Part shown: piece after piece, positions 16,181 through 26,051 of the stretch | Numbering within the stretch: the first letter of the stretch is position 1 | Layout of the letters: every line of letters starts with the position of its first letter | Assembly (NCBI RefSeq): GCF_001514285.1 | Contig: NZ_KQ949025.1 | Coordinates: forward strand, 127,571-191,570 | Direction of reading: 5' to 3' | Source of the DNA: Streptomyces sp. DSM 15324 | GTDB taxonomy: Bacteria > Actinomycetota > Actinomycetes > Streptomycetales > Streptomycetaceae | DNA: 64,000 nt | Translations under genes and position numbers: made by a program | Notes under the pieces: model-generated | What the model saw: only the letters and a program-made list of their open reading frames with translations | Told to the model about the DNA's origin: nothing | Databases searched by the model: none

Positions 16181-19153
16181 TCAGCCGCTGGGACTGGCGC
16201 TCGGGCTGGGACTGCCGCTCGCCTTGGCCCCGCCGGTGCCACCGCTGCTCGGCGACGCCGTCGGACTCGGGCTGCTGCTCGCCTTGTTGCCGCCCTTGTC
16301 CGCCGCGGCCTGGGCGTCCTCGGCCCGCTTCAGGGCGGCCTCGAGGTCCTTCTGCGCCTTGCCGTAGGCCTCCCAGTCACCCTTCTTCAGGGCGTCCTGG
16401 CCGGCGGTGAACGCCTTCTGCGCGTCGTTCAGCGCCTGCTGGACCGTCGCGTTGGAGGAGGGCGGCGGGGTGGTGCCGTCACCGCCGTCGTCCCCGGGCG
16501 GGGTCGCGCTCTGCGCGCCGAAGACCTTGTTGAGGGCCCCGTCGAGGGTGTCCTCGAAGGCGGTGTTGCCGCCGTAGGTCACCAACACCTTCTTCAGCAG
16601 CGGGTACTTGAGTCCGCCACCGCGCACATAGACCGGCTCGACGTAGAGCAGTCCCCCGTCGAGCGGCACCGTCAGCAGGTTGCCGTACTCGATGTCGGAG
16701 TCACCGCCCTTGAGGAGTCTGATCGACTCGGCGATGTCCTGCTCGGAGTTGAACTGGCTCTGGACCTGTTTCGGTCCGTCGACGGTGGTGCTCGTCGGCA
16801 GCTTCAGGATTCTGATCTTGCCGTAACCAGGCGTCCCCGCCTCGGAGTCCACCGCCATGAAAGCGCTGAGGTTGTCCCGCCCGTTGGGCGTGAACGTCGT
16901 CGTCAGCGAGAACGCCTGCGCGGCCTGGTCCGGCATCTTCATGCTCAGGTAGTACGGCGGCACCGCGTCGCCCGACTTGTTGGACGGGTCGTCCGGCACC
17001 TGCCAGACCTCGCTGCCGCTGAGGAAGGTCGTGGCGTCCTTCACGTGGTAGCGGCTGAGCAGCTCGCGCTGGACCTTGAACAGGTCCTGCGGGTACCGCA
17101 GGTGGGCCATCAGCGACGTCGAGATGTCGGACTTGGGCTCCACCGTGCCGGGGAACGCCTTCATCCAGGTCTTCAGGACCGGGTCCTGGGTGTCCCACTG
17201 GTAGAGCTTGACCTCGCCCGTGTACGCGTCGACGGTCGCCTTCACCGAGTTGCGGATGTAGTTGACCTGGTTCTGCTGGGCCACCACCGCGCGGTTGTCG
17301 TTGGTCGCGGTGAGCGAGTCGGCGGTGGTGTCGCCGAGCGTCGTACGGGAGGCGTACGGGTAGCCGTTCGTCGTGGTGTACGCGTCGACGATCCACTGGA
17401 TCTTCCCGTCGACGACGGCCGGGTAGGCGTCGCCGTCGATGGTCAGCCACGGGGCGACCGCCTCGACGCGCTCCTTGGGCGTGCGGTTGTACAGGATCCG
17501 CGAGCCCTCGCCGATCGCGCCGGAGTACAGGATCTGCGGCTCGCCGAACGCCACCGCGTACGCGGCACGGTTGACCGGGCTGGAGAGGTTGACCCCGCTC
17601 TTGCCCCGGTAGCTGGTGGTCTTCTCGCCGTTGTCGTCGGAGTAGTCGATCTCCTTCTGGGGACCGCCGACGATCGAGTACGTCGTCGTCTTCTCGCCGT
17701 AGTACACGCGCTGCTCATAGGTGCCGAGGTCGCCCTCGGAGGGCAGGTTGGACTCGGTGAAGACCGGGCGTCCCTCGGAGTCGGCGGTGGTGCCCTTGGC
17801 GGCCACCACGCCGTAGCCGTGGGTGTAGCGGAAGTGGTTGTTGATCCAGTTCTGCTTGTCCACGCCCGCGAGGTTCAGCTCGCGCAGACCGATGACCGTG
17901 TCCTGGTCGGAGCCGCTGACGTTGTAGCGGTCCACGTCCAGGTTGGTGGGGAAGGCGTAGTACTTCCGCATCTGCTGGAGCTGCTGGTACGTCGGCGAGA
18001 CGATGTTCGGGTCCAGGACCCGGATGCTCGCGGTGGCGTCCACGTCGTCGCGCAGCTGCGTCTTGTCCTTGGTGGTGCTGGTCCCCGAGTACTCGGTGAC
18101 CTGCGCGCCGTCGATGCCGTACGCCTCACGCGTCGCCTTGAGGTTCTTCTCGACGTACGGGGCTTCCTTGGCCTGCTCGTTCGGCTGGACCTGGAACTTC
18201 TGGACGATCGCCGGGTACAGCCCGCCGATCAGGATCGCCGAGAGCACCATCAGACCGAACCCGATCACCGGCAGCTGCCAGGTGCGCCGCCACAGGGTGG
18301 CGAAGAACAGCAGGGCGCAGATGACCGCGATGCAGAACAGGATCGTCTTGGCGGGGAGGTAGGCGTTGGCGTCGACGTACCTCAGGCCGGTCCAGTTGTC
18401 GGTCGCCTTGAAGTCGCTGGACTTGACGGCCAGACCGTACCGGTCGAGCCAGTAGGCGACCGCCTTCAGGGCGACGAAGATCCCGAGCAGCACCGACAGG
18501 TGTCCGGTGGCGGCGGCCGTGGCCCGCGCGCCGGGGCTGGTGACGCGCAGCCCGCCGTACAGGTAGTGGGTGAGCGCCGCGGCGATCAGGGAGAGGATCG
18601 TGGCGGCGAAGCCGAAGCCGAGCAGGAAGCGGTACCAGGGCAGGTCGAAGGCGAAGAACGACACGTCGAGATGGAACTGCGGGTCCTTCTGTCCGAAGGA
18701 GACGCCGTTGACCCACATCAGCCAGGTCCGCCACTGGCCGGCCGCCGAGGCGCCGGCGATGAGCCCGACCAGGGCGGTGATGCCGAGCAGCAGCCACCGC
18801 TTGTAGGGGGCGATGCCCATGCGGTACCGGTCGAGGCTCTGCTGCTCCATCGACATCGCGCTCAGCGGGGGCCGCAGCCGGTGGGCGAGCCAGATGTTGA
18901 AACCGACCGCGAGCGCCATCAGCAGACCGAAGACGGCGAACAGGCCGATCTTGGTCCAGAGGGTGGTGGTGAACACGGACGAGTAGTTCACCGACCGGTA
19001 CCAGAGCCAGTCCGTCCAGAATCCCGCGAACATGGTGAACGCCATACCGAGGACGGCAAGGACGCCCAGCGTCATGAGCAGGGTCCGGACGCGCCGGGAC
19101 GGGCGGCCCACTCTCATCCGCGGCCCTGTCGGGCCTCCGCCGCGGTCCGGCAT
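16181..19153 (-). CDS. UPF0182 family large membrane protein
   Basis: 990 aa from ATG 19153 ([18 protein letters not shown]); the frame is open to 19249, but the extra 32 residues do not look like the family start. About seven membrane helices lie in the first 330 residues (for example [22 protein letters not shown]). A large outside domain follows, with conserved blocks ending near [15 protein letters not shown], then a Ser/Pro/Ala-rich C-terminal tail preceded by a charged [28 protein letters not shown] helix. The family is universal in actinobacteria, with no established biochemical role. It diverges from the PPA1309 gene. Confidence 0.92.
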   Translation of the reverse strand: MPDRGGGPTGPRMRVGRPSRRVRTLLMTLGVLAVLGMAFTMFAGFWTDWLWYRSVNYSSVFTTTLWTKIGLFAVFGLLMALAVGFNIWLAHRLRPPLSAMSMEQQSLDRYRMGIAPYKRWLLLGITALVGLIAGASAAGQWRTWLMWVNGVSFGQKDPQFHLDVSFFAFDLPWYRFLLGFGFAATILSLIAAALTHYLYGGLRVTSPGARATAAATGHLSVLLGIFVALKAVAYWLDRYGLAVKSSDFKATDNWTGLRYVDANAYLPAKTILFCIAVICALLFFATLWRRTWQLPVIGFGLMVLSAILIGGLYPAIVQKFQVQPNEQAKEAPYVEKNLKATREAYGIDGAQVTEYSGTSTTKDKTQLRDDVDATASIRVLDPNIVSPTYQQLQQMRKYYAFPTNLDVDRYNVSGSDQDTVIGLRELNLAGVDKQNWINNHFRYTHGYGVVAAKGTTADSEGRPVFTESNLPSEGDLGTYEQRVYYGEKTTTYSIVGGPQKEIDYSDDNGEKTTSYRGKSGVNLSSPVNRAAYAVAFGEPQILYSGAIGEGSRILYNRTPKERVEAVAPWLTIDGDAYPAVVDGKIQWIVDAYTTTNGYPYASRTTLGDTTADSLTATNDNRAVVAQQNQVNYIRNSVKATVDAYTGEVKLYQWDTQDPVLKTWMKAFPGTVEPKSDISTSLMAHLRYPQDLFKVQRELLSRYHVKDATTFLSGSEVWQVPDDPSNKSGDAVPPYYLSMKMPDQAAQAFSLTTTFTPNGRDNLSAFMAVDSEAGTPGYGKIRILKLPTSTTVDGPKQVQSQFNSEQDIAESIRLLKGGDSDIEYGNLLTVPLDGGLLYVEPVYVRGGGLKYPLLKKVLVTYGGNTAFEDTLDGALNKVFGAQSATPPGDDGGDGTTPPPSSNATVQQALNDAQKAFTAGQDALKKGDWEAYGKAQKDLEAALKRAEDAQAAADKGGNKASSSPSPTASPSSGGTGGAKASGSPSPSASPSG

Positions 19154-19317
19154 CTGGAAAGCCAAGGTGCGCACCTCGAAGTTCGCTGTCGATCCCTCAG
19201 GCCCGCGTGTTCGCCGGCCCCCAGTGGCCCCCCGTGATCGTGGGCCCACACCTATGCAACTTACTCACCGTTTACTCGGTTCCCGATTCCGCCCGAGAAC
19301 GAGAGAGGATTGTGACC

Positions 19318-19860
19318 ATGTCCAACACTCCCATGGCGGCGAACCCGCTCACCCGGGCCGTACTCGAGATCGACGAGTACGCCTCCGGCCTCGGCTGGGA
19401 CCAGCCCGCCCGCCTCTTCGCCCTCGTAGACACCGCACGCCTGCGGGCTCAGGAACCCTCGCTCGCCGCCCAGCTCGGCCTGACGGAAGAACCCGAGACC
19501 ACCGGTCTCACCCCGATCGAGCAGGACGAAGTGCCAACGGACAAGGCGCTCGACGAGTTCCTGGCCACGATCGCCTGGCCCGACGCGGTGGCCGGCTGCG
19601 CCCTGACCGTCGAGCGGCTGATGCTGCCGCCGTCCGCCGAGGCGCAGGTCCCGCAGGGCCTCAGCGAGGGGAAACTGGCGAAGTGGGTGGCCGAGCACCC
19701 GGACCGCCAGGAGGTCCGGATGACGGTCGCGGTGCTGCGCGACGGCACCCGTGAGTCGGCACTGCGGCTGCGCGAGAAGGACGCGCCGACGGAGGTGCTC
19801 ACCGGCGGGAACCTGGTCCCGGGCCTGGCGGAGGCGCTGTCGGCGACCTTCGAGGAGTAG
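19318..19860 (+). CDS. PPA1309 family protein
   Basis: 180-aa soluble acidic protein of an actinobacterial family with no known function. I chose ATG 19318 (MSNTPMAANPLTRAVLEID), preceded by GAGAGGA at good spacing; the frame extends back to 19207 through the divergent promoter region. The segments WDQPARLFALVDT (about 26-38), WPDAVAGCALTVERL (about 84-98) and AVLRDGTRESALRLR look conserved. It diverges from the UPF0182 gene and converges with the PDZ-Lon gene. Confidence 0.85.
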   Translation: MSNTPMAANPLTRAVLEIDEYASGLGWDQPARLFALVDTARLRAQEPSLAAQLGLTEEPETTGLTPIEQDEVPTDKALDEFLATIAWPDAVAGCALTVERLMLPPSAEAQVPQGLSEGKLAKWVAEHPDRQEVRMTVAVLRDGTRESALRLREKDAPTEVLTGGNLVPGLAEALSATFEE

Positions 19861-19873
19861 CCCGCCCGCGGCG

Positions 19874-20965
19874 CTACTTGGTGCACTTCGGCAGATCGGC
19901 GGTGTCGCCGCTGCGGATGTCCTTGAGGGCGGAGAGGGCGTCGTCGATGGTGGCGACCTTGACGAGCCTGAGTCCCGAGGGGGTGTCCTTGGCGGCGGCC
20001 GCGCAGTTCTCGGCCGGCGTCAGGAAGTACTGCGCCCCCTGGCTGCGGGCGCCCACGGTCTTCATCTCGATGCCGCCGATCGGCCCGACCTTGCCCTCGT
20101 CGTCGATGGTTCCGGTGCCGGCCACGAATGTGCCGCCGGTGAGACTGCCGGGCGTCAGCTTGTCGTAGATCCCGAGGGCGAACATGAGTCCGGCGCTGGG
20201 CCCGCCCACGTCGGCGAGCTTGATGTCGATCGTGAACGGGAACGTGTGGTCGGTCCCGGCCGAGATGCCGACGATGGCCCGCTTCTGGCCGACGTCGTCG
20301 GAGGTGGCGGTCGTGATGGTCACGGCCTGCGTCCTGGTCGCCGTCCTGTTCGCCTTCTCCGCGGCGGCCTGCTCCTTGGCCGGGACGATGGTGAAGACGA
20401 CGTCCTGACCGGGCTTGTGCTTGGTCACCAGCTTCGCGACATCGGAGGGCTCCTTCACCGCGGTGCCGTCCACGGCCTTGATCACGTCCCCGGCGTGCAG
20501 CTTGCCCTCGGCCGGGGAGTCCTTCACCACCGTGGAGACGATCACCCAGGACTGCACCGGGACGTCCAGCTCCTTCAGGGCGGCGACCTTGGCGCTCTCC
20601 TGGGACTGGCTGAACTCCTCGGCGTTCTCCTGGGTGGACTGCTCCTCGGTCTTGCCGTCCGGGTAGAGCGTGTCGTGCGGCACGACCTTGTTGTCGTGCG
20701 CCAGCCAGCCGTAGACCGCCTCGACGAGGTTCATCCGGTAGTCGGCGCTGGTGACCCGCACGGTGGTCATGTTCAGATGGCCGCTCGTCGCGTACGTCTT
20801 GTGGCCCGCGATCTGCAGCACCGGCTCGCCGTCGTGCTCACCGAGCGTGTTCACCGTCGGCCCCGGGGACATCTCCGAGTACGGCACGGGGATGAGCACC
20901 CCCGCGCACAGGAGCGCGATCAGCATCAGGGTGGAGGCGAGCATCGTCGCGGTGCGGCGTGGCAT
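19874..20965 (-). CDS. Membrane-anchored PDZ/Lon-type serine protease (YlbL family)
   Basis: 363 aa. An N-terminal signal-anchor (TMLASTLMLIALLCAGVLI, about 7-25) puts the rest outside. A PDZ domain follows (SPAEGKLHAGDVIKAVDGTAV, about 150-170). The C-terminal Lon-like peptidase S16 domain has the Ser in GGPSAGLMFAL and the Lys in GKVGPIGGIEMK, so the Ser-Lys dyad is present. No AAA domain. Such proteins are thought to process or clear exported proteins. The gene starts at 20965 and converges with the PPA1309 gene, 13 bp apart. Confidence 0.9.
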   Translation of the reverse strand: MPRRTATMLASTLMLIALLCAGVLIPVPYSEMSPGPTVNTLGEHDGEPVLQIAGHKTYATSGHLNMTTVRVTSADYRMNLVEAVYGWLAHDNKVVPHDTLYPDGKTEEQSTQENAEEFSQSQESAKVAALKELDVPVQSWVIVSTVVKDSPAEGKLHAGDVIKAVDGTAVKEPSDVAKLVTKHKPGQDVVFTIVPAKEQAAAEKANRTATRTQAVTITTATSDDVGQKRAIVGISAGTDHTFPFTIDIKLADVGGPSAGLMFALGIYDKLTPGSLTGGTFVAGTGTIDDEGKVGPIGGIEMKTVGARSQGAQYFLTPAENCAAAAKDTPSGLRLVKVATIDDALSALKDIRSGDTADLPKCTK

Positions 20966-21030
20966 GCCTCGACAGTACGGGACGCCTCTGTCAGCGCACC
21001 GTCAGGGCCACCACCCGGGTCAGCACCCGG

Positions 21031-21213
21031 TCAGCCCCCCGAGGACGACCTCGGTACGGCGACGGACTTCTCCATGGCGGCGCGGAACCGCGCGTACCCG
21101 TCGAGCTCGGGACCGTCGCCGCGCGCCTTGCGGGTGCGGCTGGCCCAGCTCCCCCAGAGTCCGGCACCGATCGCAGCCACAAGCGGAATCAGCAACCAGG
21201 CGAGCACCGCCAT
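21031..21213 (-). CDS. Small single-pass membrane protein
   Basis: 60 aa: an N-terminal membrane helix (VLAWLLIPLVAAIGAGLWGSW, about 3-23), then a basic and polar tail (RTRKARGDGPELDGYARFRAAMEK). No function is recognised. The clean helix-then-positive layout, the start at 21213 and typical codon use support a real gene. The end of the protein overlaps the region just upstream of the PDZ-Lon gene on the same strand (65 bp apart), so the two may be cotranscribed. Confidence 0.65.
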   Translation of the reverse strand: MAVLAWLLIPLVAAIGAGLWGSWASRTRKARGDGPELDGYARFRAAMEKSVAVPRSSSGG

Positions 21214-21323
21214 GCCGACCTCCCAACCCCATTACCGCAACTGACTGATCAGCAGATTAACCATCCGTACTGACAACGCTCACGGCAGGGGTGGGGTTAC
21301 GCAACCGGAGGCGGGGCGGGCGC

Positions 21324-21785
21324 TCAGCAGGCCCCGACCCACTCCTCGGTGCCGTCGGAGAACCTCTGGTGCTTCCAGATCGGCACCTCGTGCTTGAGAT
21401 CGTCGATCAGCTTCCGGCAGGCCTCGAAGGCCTCGCCCCGGTGCGGACACGAGACGGCGACGACCACCGCGAGATCACCGACGGCGAGGTCCCCCACCCG
21501 GTGCACGGCCGCGAGCGCCCGCACCGGGAACTCCGCGGCGACCTTCTCCGCGATCCGCCGGATCTCGGCCTCGGCGGTGGGATGGCAGGAGTACGCGAGC
21601 GTGTCGACGTCGGCGCCCCCGTCGTGATTGCGCACGGTCCCCACGAACAGCGCGGTCCCCCCGGCCGCGTCGTCCCCGACCGCCCGGAAGACCTCGTCGA
21701 GGGAGAGGGCGGTGTCCCTGATGCCGATCAGCTTGATGGGGTCCTCGGCCGCCCGCTCGCCGGGATGGTCGTTGGTGGATGCCAT
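21324..21785 (-). CDS. moaE: Molybdopterin synthase catalytic subunit MoaE
   Basis: 153 aa from ATG 21785. MoaE pairs with thiocarboxylated MoaD to put the dithiolene sulfurs into precursor Z. Family marks are present: GTVRNHDGG (about 49-57), ALAAVHRVGDLAVGDLAVVVAV, PHRGEAFEACRKLIDDLK and the active-site VPIWKHQ near the C-terminus. There is no moaD nearby. The sulfur for MoaD is usually supplied by a MoeZ-like protein, and such a gene is present at 53138-54316. The frame is open far upstream, but only shadow sequence lies there. Confidence 0.93.
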   Translation of the reverse strand: MASTNDHPGERAAEDPIKLIGIRDTALSLDEVFRAVGDDAAGGTALFVGTVRNHDGGADVDTLAYSCHPTAEAEIRRIAEKVAAEFPVRALAAVHRVGDLAVGDLAVVVAVSCPHRGEAFEACRKLIDDLKHEVPIWKHQRFSDGTEEWVGAC

Positions 21786-21902
21786 ACGTCCATCGTGCCT
21801 CACGAGGCACCGGCGGCGACCATCCGGTCCGTCCGGCGCTTCCCGTCCGGCGCTTCCCGTCCGGCCGCTTGAGGACGACGCCCGTTCAGGGCCGACGGGG
21901 GT

Positions 21903-21923
21903 CCAGGGGGCGAGGCCCCCTGG
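21903..21923 (-). terminator. Terminator-like GC hairpin before moaE region
   Basis: CCAGGGGGC-GAG-GCCCCCTGG, perfect 9-bp stem, 15 bp after the stop of the epimerase gene. The same kind of element follows the Sel1-repeat gene (13884-13905), so it belongs to a recurring Streptomyces terminator family. Confidence 0.6.
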
Positions 21924-21937
21924 TTCACGGCGCGCCC

Positions 21938-23047
21938 TTATCGGCGCCGCGCCTTGCGCGCCCGCCGCACCACGGCGGCGGCGCCGAGCAGCGCGACCGT
22001 CGCGCCCGCGGCCCCCGCCGCCGTCGCGTCCTTGCGCCCGAGGCGACGACCCGCCACGGTGTGCCGTCCCGCCACCTCCTCCAGCAGCTCGGCGAGCACC
22101 TCCTCGTTGGTCCACTGCGCCCGCCACCCCGCGTCGTGCAGCCGCGAGCCGCTCACCACCCACGGGTACATCGTGTACGCCAGGTCGCCCGCCGGGGACG
22201 GCGTCAGCCCGATCCGGTGCAGCCGGGCCGCCGCGCCCAGCGCGACCGCCGACGGCAGCTCCATCCGCCGGATCCCGCTGAGCTCCTCGACCTCCTCCTG
22301 CTCCAGCCACCCGTCGCAGCCGACGGCCAGCTCGCCGTCCACCTTCTCCAGGACGGCGTACTCCAGGGCGCCGCACAGATCCTCGACGTGGCAGAACTGC
22401 CAGGCCGGCCGGGACCCCGCCACGACCAGCAGCCGCGGCGACTCGAAATACCTGGTCAGCGCCGTGTCCGTACCTCCCACCAGCACGGCCGGGCGCACCA
22501 CGGTGACATTCAGCCCGGGGTGCGCGCGGGGCGCGCGCCGTGCCAGCCGTTCGATTTCCAGCAGGTCCCCGACGCCCGTCGCCTCCGCGGTCGCGCGCAG
22601 CTCCGCGTCCTCCGACAGGGGGAGCTCGTTGTCCGGCAGCGCCCCGTAGACCATCGAGGAGGTGCACAGCACCACGCGCCGTACACCGGCCGCCGCGGAC
22701 GCCGTCAGCACGGTCTGCGTGCCACGGACGTTGTAGGCCGTCCGGGCGGCGGCGTCACTCCCCAGGTCGAGATCGAGCGCGAGGTGCACGACGACGTCGA
22801 CGCCCCGCAGCTTGTCGGCGATCGCCGGGTCACGGACATCGAGGATGTGCCACTGCGCCGCGTCGCACTCGCCCCGTCGCTCGTCGATGGCGACGACCTG
22901 CTTGATCTCGTCCGACGCGGCGAGCCGCTCGGTGAGCAGCGCGCCGACCCCGGTGGCTGCGCCGGTCACGGCGACGACGGGCCCGCGCGAACCACCCGGG
23001 GCGGAGTGGTTTCGCGCTGCGCGAACCTGCGGATCTGGGGAACTCAC
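21938..23047 (-). CDS. NAD-dependent epimerase/dehydratase (extended SDR) with C-terminal membrane helix
   Basis: 369 aa from GTG 23047, chosen because GGAG lies 8 bp upstream; the frame is open to 23110. The Rossmann motif VTGAATGVGALL (about 27-38) binds the dinucleotide, and the SSMVYGA region carries the SDR Tyr although the YxxxK lysine is not in canonical spacing. The C-terminus has a hydrophobic stretch (AAGAAGATVALLGAAAVV) followed by RRARKARRR, suggesting a tail anchor. The substrate is unknown; a role in cell-envelope sugar or lipid chemistry is possible. It diverges from the DUF2342 gene. Confidence 0.82.
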   Translation of the reverse strand: MSSPDPQVRAARNHSAPGGSRGPVVAVTGAATGVGALLTERLAASDEIKQVVAIDERRGECDAAQWHILDVRDPAIADKLRGVDVVVHLALDLDLGSDAAARTAYNVRGTQTVLTASAAAGVRRVVLCTSSMVYGALPDNELPLSEDAELRATAEATGVGDLLEIERLARRAPRAHPGLNVTVVRPAVLVGGTDTALTRYFESPRLLVVAGSRPAWQFCHVEDLCGALEYAVLEKVDGELAVGCDGWLEQEEVEELSGIRRMELPSAVALGAAARLHRIGLTPSPAGDLAYTMYPWVVSGSRLHDAGWRAQWTNEEVLAELLEEVAGRHTVAGRRLGRKDATAAGAAGATVALLGAAAVVRRARKARRR

Positions 23048-23244
23048 CAGGTGTCTCCAGCGGTTGTCTTGGCATACGGGCGCGACGGACGCGTACGTAC
23101 CAGGTGGCATCCATCCTGCCGCAGGCCAGGAGTCGGCGAAGCACCGAGGCCCGATCGAGCCCCGGGGTGTCTACGCTGGGTGGTGTTGCAGGGCAGCCGC
23201 GCCGCCGGGTGAAAACCCGGTGGCCTAACCAGCCGAGGAACCCC

Positions 23245-24690
23245 GTGAGTGACACCCCATTCGGATTCGGCCTTCCGCCGGAGGAGCCGGAGGACGGCGA
23301 CGAGGGCAAGAAGAAGGACCAGCAGAGCGGTGGCGGTCAGGGACAGGCCAACCCGTTCGGTTTCGGCATGCCCGGCTTCGGCGGCCCGGGCGGTCCCGGC
23401 GGCGACAATCCGCTCGCGGCCATGTTCGGCTCGCTGAACCCCAACGACCTGGGCGCGGCCTTCCAGCAGCTCGGCCAGATGCTCTCGTACGAGGGCGGCC
23501 CGGTGAACTGGGACATGGCCAAGCAGATCGCCCGCCAGACGGTCTCCCAGGGCACCTCGGACGGCGTGAAGGACGAGAGCGTCGGCCCCGCCGAGCGCAC
23601 CGCCGTCCAGGAGGCCGTCCGTCTGGCCGACCTGTGGCTGGACGACGTGACCTCGCTGCCGTCCGGCGCCGGCTCGGCCGTGGCCTGGTCGCGCGCGGAG
23701 TGGGTCGAGGCGACCCTGCCCGCGTGGAAGGAGCTGGTCGATCCCGTCGCCGAGCGCGTCGGCGCGGCCATGGGTGATGTCCTGCCGGAGGAGATGCAGG
23801 CCATGGCCGGTCCGCTGATCGGCATGATGCGCTCGATGGGCGGGGCGATGTTCGGCTCCCAGATCGGGCAGGCCGTCGGCGTCCTGGCGGGCGAGGTGGT
23901 CGGCTCGACCGACATCGGGCTGCCGCTCGGCCCGGCGGGCCGGGCCGCGCTGCTGCCGCTGAACATCGCGTCGTTCGGCAAGGACCTGGGCATCCCCCAG
24001 GACGAGGTGCGGCTCTACCTGGCCCTGCGCGAGGCCGCCCACCAGCGCCTCTTCGCGCACGTGCCCTGGCTGCGCTCGCATCTGTTCGGCGCGGTCGAGG
24101 GCTACGCGCGCGGGATCAAGGTGGACACCGCGAAGCTGGAGGACGTGGTCGGCCAGTTCGACCCGCAGAACCCCGAGCAGCTGCAGGACGCACTCCAGCA
24201 GGGCATGTTCCAGCCCGAGGACACCCCGGCGCAGAAGGCCGCCCTGGCCCGTCTGGAGACGGCCCTGGCGCTCGTCGAGGGCTGGGTGGACGCGGTGGTG
24301 CACGCGGCGGCGAAGCCCCGGCTGTCGTCGGCGGACGCGCTGCGCGAGACCCTGCGCCGCCGTCGCGCCACGGGCGGTCCGGCGGAGCAGACGTTCGCCA
24401 CGCTGATCGGCCTGGAGCTGCGCCCGCGCCGGCTGCGGGACGCCTCCCGGCTGTGGGCCTCGCTGACCGACGCGCGCGGCGTGGACGGCCGTGACGCCCT
24501 GTGGGCGCACCCCGACATGCTGCCGACGGCCACCGACCTGGACGACCCGGACGGCTTCGTGCACCGTGAGCAGCTGGACTTCTCCGAGCTGGAGAAGATG
24601 CTCGGCGAGGCGGGCGGCGCCGGCGGCCCCGACCAGAAGCCGAACCTGAAGAAGGACGACTCCGACTCCGAGGGCGACGGCACCGAGTGA
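23245..24690 (+). CDS. DUF2342/zinc-dependent metalloprotease family protein
   Basis: 481 aa from GTG 23245 (VSDTPFGFGLPPEEPEDG) with GAGGAA upstream. The N-terminal 60 residues are a Gly/Gln-rich tail with repeated NPFGFG elements. The rest matches the actinobacterial hydrolase group named DUF2342, often annotated as a zinc metalloprotease; the REAAHQRLFAHVPWLR stretch holds the presumed His ligands. Biochemistry is not established. The stop overlaps the start of the NUDIX gene (GTGA at 24687-24690), so the two are coupled. Mycobacteria have a homologue in the same neighbourhood. Confidence 0.85.
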   Translation: MSDTPFGFGLPPEEPEDGDEGKKKDQQSGGGQGQANPFGFGMPGFGGPGGPGGDNPLAAMFGSLNPNDLGAAFQQLGQMLSYEGGPVNWDMAKQIARQTVSQGTSDGVKDESVGPAERTAVQEAVRLADLWLDDVTSLPSGAGSAVAWSRAEWVEATLPAWKELVDPVAERVGAAMGDVLPEEMQAMAGPLIGMMRSMGGAMFGSQIGQAVGVLAGEVVGSTDIGLPLGPAGRAALLPLNIASFGKDLGIPQDEVRLYLALREAAHQRLFAHVPWLRSHLFGAVEGYARGIKVDTAKLEDVVGQFDPQNPEQLQDALQQGMFQPEDTPAQKAALARLETALALVEGWVDAVVHAAAKPRLSSADALRETLRRRRATGGPAEQTFATLIGLELRPRRLRDASRLWASLTDARGVDGRDALWAHPDMLPTATDLDDPDGFVHREQLDFSELEKMLGEAGGAGGPDQKPNLKKDDSDSEGDGTE

Positions 24691-25202
24691 GCCTGTACGA
24701 CGACGCGGTTCTCGTGCTCAAGGAGTACGAGGACCAGCCGGACCTGCGCCAGACCTACCTGGATCACCTGGCTGCCCACTCGGACGGCGTGTGGAAGGCC
24801 TGCGGCGACGGGCACATCACCGCGAGCGCGCTGGTGATCGATCCCTCACGCGCGCGTGTGCTGCTCACCCTGCACAGGAAGCTGCGGATGTGGCTGCAGA
24901 TGGGCGGCCACTGCGAGCCGGGCGACGCGACGCTGGCGGCGGCCGCCCTGCGGGAGGGCACGGAGGAGTCGGGTATCGAGGGGCTGAGCCTGCTGCCCGG
25001 CGGCCCCGTGCGCCTGGACCGGCACGAGACACCGTGCGCCTGGCACCTGGACGTCCAGTACGCGGCGCTCGCCCCGGCCGGGTCCGTGGAGGCGATCAGC
25101 GACGAGTCCCTGGACCTGCGCTGGTTCGCCTACGACGAGGTCGCGGAGGTGGCCGACGACTCGGTCGTACGACTGCTGGAGGCGACCCTCGCCAGACTGT
25201 GA
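24687..25202 (+). CDS. NUDIX hydrolase
   Basis: 171 aa, GTG start overlapping the previous stop. The Nudix box is GGHCEPGDATLAAAALREGTEESG (about 72-95). Between the acidic residue and the RE pair it has one residue more than the textbook GX5EX7REUXEEXGU, a variant I believe is common in this actinobacterial subgroup. Enzymes of the family cleave nucleoside diphosphates linked to other groups; the substrate is unknown. A strong bidirectional terminator follows. Confidence 0.88.
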   Translation: MSLYDDAVLVLKEYEDQPDLRQTYLDHLAAHSDGVWKACGDGHITASALVIDPSRARVLLTLHRKLRMWLQMGGHCEPGDATLAAAALREGTEESGIEGLSLLPGGPVRLDRHETPCAWHLDVQYAALAPAGSVEAISDESLDLRWFAYDEVAEVADDSVVRLLEATLARL

Positions 25203-25245
25203 CGGGGTAAGGGGCGCCCGCTCAGGCAGGCGCCCCTTACCCCGT
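25202..25245. terminator. Strong bidirectional terminator
   Basis: 17-bp perfect stem (ACGGGGTAAGGGGCGCC and its complement) with a 10-base loop, between the convergent NUDIX gene (stop at 25202) and AIM24 gene (stop at 25279). Confidence 0.88.
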
Positions 25246-25278
25246 ACCTCTTACCTGTTACCTCTCATGACCGCTCGG

Positions 25279-26034
25279 TCAGCTCCAGGCGTTGCCCTGG
25301 TTCTGCTGGCGGACCCCGTGCTGGCCCATGCCGTACTGCGCGGCGAGACCGGAACCGATCTGGGCGTTCTGCGGCGGCAGCAGCTCGCTGGGCTGCACCA
25401 GCGCGAACCCGCTGCCCATGAAGCTGAGCTCCCAGCCCTCGCCGGTGTTGCCGCGCCGGCGCCACACACCGGAGGAGTGCGTCTGGGCCTGCATCTGCAC
25501 GCGCAGCCCGGTCGACCAGGCCACGATGGCGTCGGCGTCGCAGTTGACGTACTTGTCCGGCGTGACCTGCATCATCAGCGGCGCGCCCGACGTCATCAGG
25601 GCGACCCGGCCACGGCCGGTGATGTTGAGCTGGTACTTCCCGGAGCCGGAGATGCCGTAGAGGCTGTCGACGGCGACGACCTCGTGGTGCAGCGAGGAGT
25701 CCATGGCGAGGACGTAGCTGCTGTCGACGGTCAGCCCGTCCTGCTCGACGTCCACGAGGTGGATGTGCTGGGCGAGGTTGGCGAGGTAGACGGTGCCCTG
25801 TCCGTGGCAGCGCATCAGGTCCAGGCCCTCGCCCGTGTACGCACGCGCGCGTCCCTGCTGGTTGCTCTGGTACTCGGCGTCGAACTCGACGAGCCCCTGG
25901 TAGGCGACCATCGTGCCCTTGCGGGCCAGGATGTCGTCGTGGCCCTCCAGGACGATCCGGAGCATCTGCTTGTTCTGCAGGCTCCAGCGTTCCTGGGCCT
26001 GCGAGTCGTTGTGTGCGAAAAGTGAGCTCTGCAT
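25279..26034 (-). CDS. AIM24 family protein (third of operon)
   Basis: 251 aa (MQSSLFAHNDSQAQERWS...). AIM24 proteins have a tandem beta-sandwich; the yeast namesake works in mitochondrial inner-membrane shape, and bacterial members are uncharacterised. Family marks: ARKGTMVAYQGLVEF (about 37-51), GRVALMTSGAPLMMQV and DADAIVAWS. The C-terminus is Gln/Gly-rich (QIGSGLAAQYGMGQHGVRQQNQGNAWS). No signal peptide. It lies 17 bp after the second AIM24 gene, so the three form an operon. Confidence 0.85.
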   Translation of the reverse strand: MQSSLFAHNDSQAQERWSLQNKQMLRIVLEGHDDILARKGTMVAYQGLVEFDAEYQSNQQGRARAYTGEGLDLMRCHGQGTVYLANLAQHIHLVDVEQDGLTVDSSYVLAMDSSLHHEVVAVDSLYGISGSGKYQLNITGRGRVALMTSGAPLMMQVTPDKYVNCDADAIVAWSTGLRVQMQAQTHSSGVWRRRGNTGEGWELSFMGSGFALVQPSELLPPQNAQIGSGLAAQYGMGQHGVRQQNQGNAWS

Positions 26035-26051
26035 GACTTTCTGGCTCCCCC